Assembly: GCA_047495785.1 (NCBI GenBank)
Contig: JBLDXI010000015.1
Span: 2,728,001-2,792,000, forward strand
DNA from: Lepidodermella squamata
Taxonomy: Eukaryota > Gastrotricha
DNA length: 64,000 nt
Direction of reading: 5' to 3'
Position numbers and translations under genes: made by a program. The notes under the pieces are model-generated. The model did not search any database. It was not told the origin of the DNA and was given only the letters and a program-made list of their open reading frames with translations. This document shows positions 56,187-64,000 of the stretch, one piece after another (the stretch's first letter is position 1; each line of letters starts with the position of its first letter).

Positions 56187-56579
56187 CTATTTATGCGTTG
56201 CACTCGGTCTTTTCTTCTGAAAAAATTAAATGAAAATGAAAATGATTTTAATATTTAGAAGTTTTTATCGGATTAATCATCGGATGTGATCATAAATTAA
56301 TAGTGGAAATGAACCCTTTCGAATTCCGTATCAGGGGAATTCCGATTAAATTAATAACACAGCACTATGAAAATGGTGCGATTAGCGATAAAATAATTTT
56401 ATGAATTGCTACTAGATCGGAGCATTGCTTTTCTTGGCGGAAAACTTATGAATTTAATGTGTTGAACCAAAATCTTATCAATGGTAATAGGTACCTATCT
56501 ACATTCTAAATAATAATTGTAATTGCAGAAGTTAGAAAACATAGCAAAGAGCAGCTGGGACAGTTTAATTTGCACATTT

Positions 56580-56960
56580 TCAGGCCCGCCTAAGTTTCCT
56601 CCACGCGCGCACTCTGATTGGTCGGCCACGCGCTCAATGAATGATAAAGGCTAACTTTCGAATTTACAGGCGGTTTTTATATCAAAATGAAGTTCATTAA
56701 ATTTGGAATCGATTGAAATAGGGGGTCTCGCTCGAAAAATGTAAAGCGAAAATGTTTTACGTGCATTCAAAGTAATACGCGCACGTACTATAGTAACTTG
56801 TGAGCGCGCGCGTTAACGAAAATTCAGACGACAAATTTTCATCACACGTAAAACATTTTCGCTTTACATTTTTCGAGCGAGAACCCCATATTCAATCGAT
56901 TCCAAATTTGATGAATTTCATTTTGATATAAAAACCGCCGATAAATTCGAAAGTTAGCCT
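56580..56960. repeat. Dispersed repeat, copy B, inverted dimer
   Basis: Two oppositely oriented versions of the 14.59-14.87 kb repeat meet around 56.79 kb. AAAATGTAAAGCGAAAATG and CATTTTCGCTTTACATTTTT pair, as do GCGGTTTTTATATCAAAATG and CATTTTGATATAAAAACCGC. The left end GGCCCGCCTAAGTTTCCTCC is shared with 57.27 kb in reverse. Confidence 0.65.
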
Positions 56961-57693
56961 TTGTAATGGTCGCGCGCGGTTTTAAAATACTAAAAACCAT
57001 GTGGAGGCACGACATAAACTTGTGCGCGCGCAATTCTGCAAGTCCCAACGATTCATTAAATTTCAATTTTAAATAATTTATTCCATACGAATTTTAGATA
57101 AGAATATTCAGTTTTAACTGCTCTGTCCAATGTGCTATCATGATAGTGGACGAATTTAATTTTAAAAATAAATTGGGGTATAATTCGGGAATTTGTTTGC
57201 TCGCATTGTGCGCGCGCTCACACGTGTTACGCAATCGCACGCACAAAACGCCAGCCAATAGGAGCGCGCGCGTGGAGGAAACTTAGGCGGGCCTGAAAAT
57301 GTGCGTTTAATTTAGTTTAAAGGAAAAACACTCTTAAACCACTATAGCAGTGTGTGTATTATGGCTGCGGCCGTGGTCTTGTTGGTTAGATCGCAGCAGT
57401 CCAACGCAAGGATCGACTCTCAGTAAGCACTTTCATTTAATGACGTTTTTCGTTTTGATTTGCACGTGCCTTTTCTCTCTTTTTCTACTCAACTTTTCTC
57501 ATAAATTTTAACACCCCTCTAGAATAACATAACAATAACAGCTCAGCGCCAACATTTTATTTTACGTTTATATCGGTTCTTAATTAACAGACTAATTTCT
57601 TTCCACCTCTTTCATGCCAAGAGGAGCTTGGCACTCCCCTACTGAATTTATTATCACCCCACTGTTTCATTTATTACAATTTTATTTGATTTT

Positions 57694-59310
57694 ATGGGCC
57701 ATCACGGCGGTCGCGGAGGCTACAATAACCAGGCTTCTAGTCGACAACAAGATGTTAAGAAACCTGCTGGCCAAAGACAAGTAGACATCAAAACGGCCAT
57801 GCAGAACACGGGTCGCAATGTGGCGAAAACTGCAGAAAAGCGGAAAGCCACAAGCTCAGACACCACAGCAAATGGCAGTCTAGACAGCGGGACAGAGCAG
57901 CAAATTGCTAGCAACTCGTCGCCATCCACAAGTAGCCCACCGGTCAAAACTAGCACGGCTGAGGATCGAACTCCTTACAGGACTCAGGGTCAACCCAAAA
58001 AGCCGACTGTCACAACCACAAACAGAAGCACCGGCCATCGAGCCGACCTCGCGTCAAGGTTATCTTTCTTAAAGAAAGATAACCTTGACCTTAAAACTCG
58101 AGAAAAACTGACCGTCGCAATCGACGGCTTCGATCCCGAAAAGTACGATAACGCCGCAATCAGCGCCGAACTCGGTGACAAAATGCCAGGTCTAAAGGTG
58201 AAATACGTCTTTGACTACCCTAATGGTGGCGCCCGGGTGATCTGCTGCTCCACTGAAGATGCTGAAAGGCTTCTCAATAACCTACCGGCATCAGCATTCG
58301 ACGGCAACGCCGTAGCCCATCGCTCGTCTAAATACTATGAGCTTTTCCCGGAGGAAATTGCTGACAAGAAGGCTCCACCTGGTCGCCATCAAACGGCCCA
58401 GGAAATTGCGACGAAGGAGTTACAGGCGGTCAAGATCAAGAACGCCCCAAGCTACATGACTGCTGACAAGCTCAAGCAATACTGGAGTAACGTCGAAAAT
58501 ATTTACCCACTGAAAAGGAAGAACAGAAGCTTTGCGCAGTTTATATGTCTAATGAAAACAAAAGCCGATGCTGAAAGGCTGGTGAATGGCGAAGGCCAAA
58601 TCGGAGTCTTCGCTATCGAGGCAACACTGCTCAAGCCGGCACCCGACACAGGAGGACGCTGCAGCAAGTGCCAATCCCATCAGCACCACTTCCGCCAATG
58701 CAAAAGTAAAACCTTTGTCTGCAGTCATTGCGCTGGCGCGCACAAATACATCGATTGCACGGTAAAGAATGACGAAACGAAGCGTCACTGCGCCAATTGC
58801 GATAAAAAAGGGCACGGAGCTGGAAGCCGCGGCTGCCCCACGTTGCTACGAAAACAGCAGGAGATTCGCGCTTCCGAACACCGAGCTGTGGAAGAAATTT
58901 CAAATACTCCGAAACAGCCCGTATACACTGCAGCTCCGCATCCGGACAAGAGCGCCTGGCCGGCTATACCCGGCCTAGAGACCGGGGAGCCACCTCAACC
59001 CCAACCCAGGCATCCCCCGCAACAACAGCAATCTGTCTCTTTGGAGAACCTGATCGACAGGCTGCTCAACTCCGAAGCTTTCCAAATCAGGTTGGCTAAC
59101 ATCGTTGCTGACGCAATTAGCAAGGCGATGGTAAATCATTTCAGCCTATTCTCGCGAGGCTCACACGTGCACCCCCCTATCGCGCAAGGAGCAACTGCCG
59201 GCCAACTGCCGGTAACAGGTGCCTCGGTGGCCAGAGGAAGCGGCGCCCGGGGCTCTAGCACCGCTTCGGCATCAGACGATGACGACTGGGGGCGCTGCAG
59301 CGACTGGTGA
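57694..59310 (+). CDS. LINE ORF1, nucleic-acid-binding gag-like protein
   Basis: 538 residues, intact. The N-terminus is Ser/Thr/Gln/Lys-rich and low in order. A middle domain (about 150-300) has the beta-alpha look of an RRM-like or PRE_C2HC fold (LKVKYVFDYPNGGARVICCS). Three CCHC-type knuckles follow near 325-385 (CSKCQSHQHHFRQC, CSHCAGAHKYIDC, CANCDKKGHGAGSRGC), as in ORF1 of jockey/I/R1-type LINEs. The C-terminus is Pro/Gln- then Gly/Ser-rich. It would bind the element's RNA. A perfect 35-nt palindrome lies in the coding sequence at 58054-58088. Confidence 0.8.
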   Translation: MGHHGGRGGYNNQASSRQQDVKKPAGQRQVDIKTAMQNTGRNVAKTAEKRKATSSDTTANGSLDSGTEQQIASNSSPSTSSPPVKTSTAEDRTPYRTQGQPKKPTVTTTNRSTGHRADLASRLSFLKKDNLDLKTREKLTVAIDGFDPEKYDNAAISAELGDKMPGLKVKYVFDYPNGGARVICCSTEDAERLLNNLPASAFDGNAVAHRSSKYYELFPEEIADKKAPPGRHQTAQEIATKELQAVKIKNAPSYMTADKLKQYWSNVENIYPLKRKNRSFAQFICLMKTKADAERLVNGEGQIGVFAIEATLLKPAPDTGGRCSKCQSHQHHFRQCKSKTFVCSHCAGAHKYIDCTVKNDETKRHCANCDKKGHGAGSRGCPTLLRKQQEIRASEHRAVEEISNTPKQPVYTAAPHPDKSAWPAIPGLETGEPPQPQPRHPPQQQQSVSLENLIDRLLNSEAFQIRLANIVADAISKAMVNHFSLFSRGSHVHPPIAQGATAGQLPVTGASVARGSGARGSSTASASDDDDWGRCSDW

Positions 59311-59465
59311 CAACGCCTGGGGCGAAAGTTCTGGCTCGACCGCATCAACATCAGCGTCATTTCTCGTCCAAACAAACCAAAAGTAACTTTTAACTTAACC
59401 TTTTTCATCTACTAGGCTTCGCATCTCAAGTACTTAAATCTAAGCTATCTAAAGAAATCAGAAGG

Positions 59466-60920
59466 ATGCTCATTATAGTGCAATGGAACTGCCGCAGCTG
59501 TAAGCGCAAGAGACGTGAGCTCATTCTCTTAGCAAAAGAACTAAAAGCTGATATTATATTCTTAAACGAAACTCATTTAGACCGAAGTTATACCTTCAAA
59601 ATTCCCGGATACACTATGTTTAGACTTGACCGCTCGAAAGATGAAATTAATAAAACTGATGAAAATAGTCATGGCGGTGTCGCCATTTTAGTCAAAAACA
59701 ATATCCGCGTCCTGGGTGAAATGTATTCGTATTTTACTGAAGCTAGTGAATGGCTCGCCTTGCGAGTACTCGACAAATCTGGCAAAGAGATCATTTTAGC
59801 TACTGGCTACCGCTCACCAAGCGAGGAGCTTGACACGACATTTTTGGAGAGCACTTTAGGTGGATTGTTATACAATAACGACAACACACCAGCAATTTTC
59901 GGAGGTGACCTAAACGCCTGGCACACTCGTCTTCTAACCGGCGGCAAAGGCAACAACGCCGCGGGCACCGCTCTGGCATGCTGGCTCGAAGCAGAAGGCC
60001 ACCATCTACTTAGCAAAGGTGAGCCTACCCATTTCTCGCCGAACAAGGTGGGACGCCTAATCGACATTTGGCTGGCAAACTCTGAGGGACGCGCGCTCAT
60101 AAACGCGAATCCAACTGTTCATGCGAAGTACGGCAGCGACCATGCGGCGATCAGGATCGAACTAAATGTTACTAGCACACCAAATCGCCCGAAGTCGGAC
60201 TCTAACGAAGAACGGTATAAATTCAACCACGCAAATTGGTCTAAATTTCGAAAAAGGCTGACCTATTGGCTTCGCGAGCTTGCTGAACCGGTGATCCCGA
60301 AACCAGGTGACACACCAAGTGCCATCGATATTTACCTAGAAGCTATCGTCGAATCGATAAAAAAGGCGGCATCGGAGTCAATACCGCGAGCTAAGGCGAG
60401 CGAGATCCAAACATGGACGCTGACAAATGCGACAGCTCTACAAAAGCGAAATAAGCTGCAAAAGCTGCATGACTCGACCAACAGTGTGTACGTTAAAACT
60501 GCGCTGAATGCGATTACTAAGGAGATCGCTAATCTAATTGGCGAAGAAAACAGAAAAGACTGCATCCGCTGTCTCAAAGCTATGGCGGAAAACTTCAATA
60601 ACAACAACTCACGACCCGCCTGGGCAGCAGCCTCGAAACTTCTGAGCAGGAAACAGCGGAAACGCAGCGTCGTCAGCCTGAAGACGGGGAACGGCATAGC
60701 GGTGACGGGGAGCAAGGCGAAAGCCGACCTGCTCGCAAAAACGTTCGCTAAAGTTGTAGCTGCGCCAGCGACAACCTCGAATGCCACTGCCGACCGTGAA
60801 TTTTGGCAGAAAGTCGACGAAGAGATTGATGAAAACCCGGCCACCAAGCCGGTTACGGTACCCGATAAGTTTCGAGTCCGACTTCCGAAATCTTCCCTGA
60901 AACGTCTGCTTAAAAACTGA
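59466..60920 (+). pseudogene. LINE ORF2 part 1: apurinic-type endonuclease
   Basis: It starts MLIIVQWNCRSCKRKRRELI. Endonuclease_Reverse motifs include IIFLNETHLDRSYTFKIPGY, FGGDLNAWHTRL and YGSDHAAIRIEL. A linker (LIGEENRKDCIRCLK) matches the 36-kb copy. The frame stops after LKRLLKN, within the segment KLKNFKAPGHDEV of the other copy, by a small indel. Confidence 0.8.
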
Positions 60921-60949
60921 AGAATTTCAAAGCACCAGGTCACGACGAA

Positions 60950-62352
60950 GTGTCTAACGTGCTGTTAAAAAACGGCGGCCCAAGCTTGAACTCTCACCTC
61001 AAACGACTGTTCGAACTTAGCCTGAAGTGCGGGTACTTGCCCAGGGCATGGAAAATCGCAATAGTCGTCCCCGTCTACAAAGAGGGGAAAGACCCTGAGC
61101 TGGCTGAGTCCTACAGACCGGTCGCCCTTCTTCCTGCTATCGGAAAATGTCTCGAGTCGCTCGTGACGGAAGTTTTATTTGATTATCTCACCAGCAATGG
61201 CCTTCTTCCTGAACATCAGTTCGGTTTCTGGCGCGGAAAATATGCCACTGACCCCAGTTTTAGGCTCGTTAATGACGTAGCTATCGCCCTGGCCCGGCAC
61301 TGGAAACTCATCGCTGTAGCTCTCGACTTTAAGAGCGCGTTTGACGTTGTGTGGCACAACGGACTTCTGTATAAATTAATAGAAGCTGGTGTGCCTGAGC
61401 CTTCAAGCTGAAAGTGGAAGGTGAACTCAGTGACGAACACGAAATTCACTGCGGTGTACCTCAAGGGTCACCTCTGAGTCCCTTGTTGTTTATCTTTTTT
61501 ACTGCCGATATGCAGCCTACAAAGGCTGAACCCGACGACGGTAAGCGTCGAGTTGCAAACGGCACCTATGCAGATGATGCCCTCAACTGGGCGTACGGCA
61601 AATCGCTTTTAGACTGCTCTCGTCGACTGCAGCTTCAGCTGGACAACACTGTCAAATGGTGCGCCCGCTGGCGCCTAATACTGCACCCGGAAAAATGCGA
61701 AACAATGATTTTTGGTTTTTATAATTCCTTACCCTCGATTCAACTTAGGTTAGGCCCGCGAAAAATCAAACAGGTTCAGCAACTGATGTACCTCGGTCTT
61801 CACCTCAACCCGCGACTCAGCTGGGACACCCAGTTGTCGGCAATTTCATCCAAAACCAGGCCGAGAGCCGGCATGTTACGCGGTATTATGGCTCGAAAAG
61901 TCTTGCCATTATGTTTCACAATGCGCTATCCCAAAGCATCATGACATACAGCATACAGCTCACCGGCATGGGCTTGCTTACCTAGGTCGTCTCGAAACCG
62001 CTTATTCGAGATGCAAGCCAATAGCCTTCGTGCGGCACTAGACTTACCATACGACGCGGACTCGTTCGGAGTACTTTACCTGTCGGGTGTCAAGTCTATC
62101 GAAGACGTCTTCCACGACCGGCTCGTGAGCTACGGCGAAAGATGCCTCCGTTCAGGTGGTGTGATGGCTGAATACCTAAAATACGTCTGGCAATTGAGCT
62201 TTGACGACTTCGGCCGGAACATCATGCAACAGCATTCGCCGGCTTGGAACATTCGCCACTTAGCCGACTCAAACATCACATCTTGCGAAACTAGCCCGCG
62301 CGGCTGGCTAGAATTTACGAACGACGAGGTTGGCGATATCACCCTAACGTAA
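60950..62352 (+). pseudogene. LINE ORF2 part 2: broken reverse transcriptase and C-terminus
   Basis: Frames 60950-61411, 61414-61944 and 62011-62352 together carry SNVLLKNGGPSLNSHL, EHQFGFWRGKYATDPSF, ALDFKSAFDVVWHNGLLY, CGVPQGSPLSPLLFIFFTAD, TYADDALNWAYGKSLLDC and LRAALDLPYDADSFGVLY. Compared with the 34-37 kb copy, about 13 codons after AGVPEP are deleted with a frame change, and another break precedes LRAALDL. The catalytic YADD is present, but the protein cannot be made intact. Confidence 0.8.
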
Positions 62353-63269
62353 TCTGTTTTTTTCATTTGTACACAGGGGAGCAAAGCAACAACCGTAAGC
62401 CCTTTTTTACATGACGTGCGTGTCTGTCTCTTTTCCAGGCCTAGGAAAACCTTCGGAATTCTTGGAGTCTGAGCCTTGAGAGCCTTGAGCCTTTGAGCCT
62501 TGTGAACCTTGTGGGATTGTTGACCTTGGGAACGTGAGCTTTCAAAATTAATAAAGTAATAATTGCGAGCCTGTTGTAGAAAAGCCTTGGTCGCCCTTGG
62601 AACCTGTTCGTACGTTCGTAAGAAACCGAAATTTCTGGCTATAAAAACAATCAATCGAAACAACATACGAGTTTATAGCGGCAAAACCGGAAACATTTTT
62701 TTATATTTCTTCGTCAAAAAATTCTAAAAACGAACGATAAAAAAATATTTAAATATCATTGATGTGATGATCAATAATGTAACTTGTAACTCTGACTCAA
62801 GGACCGAGAGCACCTTCGGGTGGAAGGTCGATAAACAATAAATCTAAAATCTAAAATTTTGCCAATGAAATCTTTCTTTTCAGATCGCCAACTGACCGTA
62901 TAAACACGGCCCATGCAAAAGCATCGGGAGTTTATAAGGCGTCCTGTCTAGCTAGCAGCCGTATAAACTCGACCTTCAAAAATATAGGGCGCGAAAAACA
63001 ATGGTGAAAAGACCGAGAAAACGTATAAAGTGATGAAGTTGAAGGGTAGACCGCCGGAACAGCAAATACCGAAAACAGCGAAACCGACATAACAGCGAAA
63101 ATTTAATTTGCGCATAACAGCAACCCACGTAATAGCTAATATTCCATTTTGCGTCAAAACAGCGACGATTTATTAATATCATTATGAGTTAGCGACATAA
63201 CAGCAAATATGCAAAATAGCAAAGCAACAAAACAGCGAGTCATAAATTTTATACAAAACAAAGCATAAA

Positions 63270-63824
63270 TTAATTAGTCAACAATTCTAAGGGAATGTTC
63301 CGATTTTTGTCTTTTTTCATTTCGAAGTGTAAAACAATAGTCACAAGGTGCGCTTCCAAAGATTTAAAATCATTTAGTGATTCAGTATCAAGCGACGAGC
63401 AAATTTTTTGCAAAGCAAGATTGTGTTTGACTTCGGCTGGGTAGGACCTCTTATATTTTTCGCCAGCCGCGCGAGCCATAAGACGGCTCTCACATAGGTC
63501 CTGCTCTTTTAAAAAGAAGCTCGTATGGCGAGGGGTGGGGGTTATCTACGAAGTCCTGAAAAAACTTCTGCCACACTTCGGCCTCGTTGTCCGTGAGTGG
63601 CAAGCCAGCCAAAGCGCGGGAAAAGCAAGTCCATATAGGCGGATCGAAAGTACGTATATAGGCGGGTCAAACCGGGCGCCTCGTGTTCCGCCGCGATCTT
63701 CGCAATTTGCGCGTCGAGTGCGTAGAAGGAGCTCGCTAACTCGGTCTAACGGCAAAAAGGCAAGCGCCGCCAGATATTTACACCACCTTTTAACAACGAC
63801 ATTGGATGAATACAAGCCTTGCAA
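63270..63824 (-). pseudogene. C-terminal fragment of a MULE-type transposase
   Basis: Minus strand, broken frames. They read RWCKYLAALAFLPLDRVSEL, then in another frame FDPPIWTCFSRALAGLPLTD, NEAEVWQKFFQDFVDNPHPS and, after a stop, ARAAGEKYKRSYPAEVKHN. The order Leu-rich block, W, R/T-x-N-E-x-E-x-W and H-P resembles the end of Mutator-like transposases linked to FLYWCH-type elements. It differs from the 6.9-9.4 kb gene, which lacks this part, so it may be a different family. The catalytic core is not in this fragment. Confidence 0.5.
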
Positions 63825-64000
63825 CCCGTAGGCACCAACACGGCGATAAATGGCCTGGAAATAATAATAATAAATTTAACAACAGGCTTTAATTTTAATT
63901 TTTTACACAACCTGACAAAGATGGAAAAAGCACGCCAAAATCATCGCATTAGGCCACGTTGTTGCTATTGCTGAAATTGCGGCTTGCTCGAAGTCGAGCG

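Larger units (their letters stand above)
57694..62860 (+). mobile_element. Two-ORF non-LTR retrotransposon (jockey/I-like layout), inactivated
   Basis: ORF1 with zinc knuckles and ORF2 with apurinic-type endonuclease and RT follow each other. The 3' region (62.45-62.55 kb) carries GAGCCTTGA repeats shared with the 34-37 kb copy, and the tail ends in repeated TCTAAAA units near 62.84 kb. ORF2 is broken by at least three lesions, including a loss of about 13 codons near 61.41 kb. The 5' end lies somewhere in 57.3-57.69 kb and is not resolved. Confidence 0.8.

Noticed and set aside
57363-57425. Possible tRNA gene (GTGGTCTTGTTGGTTAGATCG followed by GGATCGACTCTC)
   Set aside because: The words recall A and B boxes, but I cannot pair an acceptor stem or anticodon arm. 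More likely LINE 5' region or a tRNA-like remnant.
62130-62666. 178-codon minus-strand ORF over the LINE 3' end
   Set aside because: It is antisense to the LINE ORF2 C-terminus and its repeat array, with no independent motif.

Overview
This is eukaryotic, almost certainly metazoan, DNA. The genes have small spliceosomal introns, mostly 48-64 nt, which I place by restoring reading frames and by comparing paralogs. There are class II transposons with intron-bearing transposases, several non-LTR retrotransposons, and many small foldback (MITE-like) elements. Introns near 50 nt, polypyrimidine-AG acceptors 18-55 nt upstream of start codons (suggesting spliced-leader trans-splicing), one operon-like gene spacing and TTAGGG-type repeats fit a compact-genome animal. 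A larvacean tunicate is my best guess. A nematode or another small-genome invertebrate is not excluded, because I cannot search databases.

Layout: 0.7-4.1 kb carries a cysteine-rich single-pass membrane protein gene followed 128 bp later by a Cys-loop receptor-like gene. 4.1-6.9 kb is repeats and MITEs. 6.9-9.4 kb (+) is a MULE-type transposase remnant with introns, and 10.0-12.2 kb (-) an intron-containing piggyBac transposase. 13.1-13.8 kb (-) is a Thr- and Pro-rich membrane protein. 15.1-15.8 kb (+) is the C-terminal part of a possible glycosyltransferase. 16-20.9 kb has no recognised gene but holds a tRNA-like foldback and a non-autonomous piggyBac element. 21.0-22.9 kb is a third-type paralog of the membrane protein and 25.1-26.9 kb a third receptor, separated by RTE/CR1-like LINE debris. 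28.7-32.9 kb is a second full copy of the membrane-protein/receptor block. 34.1-36.9 kb (-) is a 5'-truncated LINE. 37-41 kb is gene-poor. 42.8-44.7 kb (-) holds one clear and one weak uncharacterised gene, head to head with a BEN-domain gene at 45.2-46.8 kb (+). 48.9-52.7 kb is a nearly intact R2-superfamily retrotransposon with a 2A-like peptide. 54.2-55.4 kb is a fourth membrane-protein paralog. 57.7-62.9 kb is a full-length but broken two-ORF LINE, and 63.3-63.8 kb (-) a second MULE fragment.

The most interesting system is the local family of paired genes. Four intact cysteine-rich, mucin-stalked type I membrane proteins (357-498 aa) are interleaved with three intact receptors (546-579 aa). 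Each receptor joins a recognisable Cys-loop ligand-binding domain (exact C-x13-C loop, split by an intron at the same place) to a membrane domain with about seven hydrophobic segments instead of four. One gene pair has been duplicated as a block, promoter and 3' UTR included. I infer, but cannot show, that the two products work together at the cell surface.
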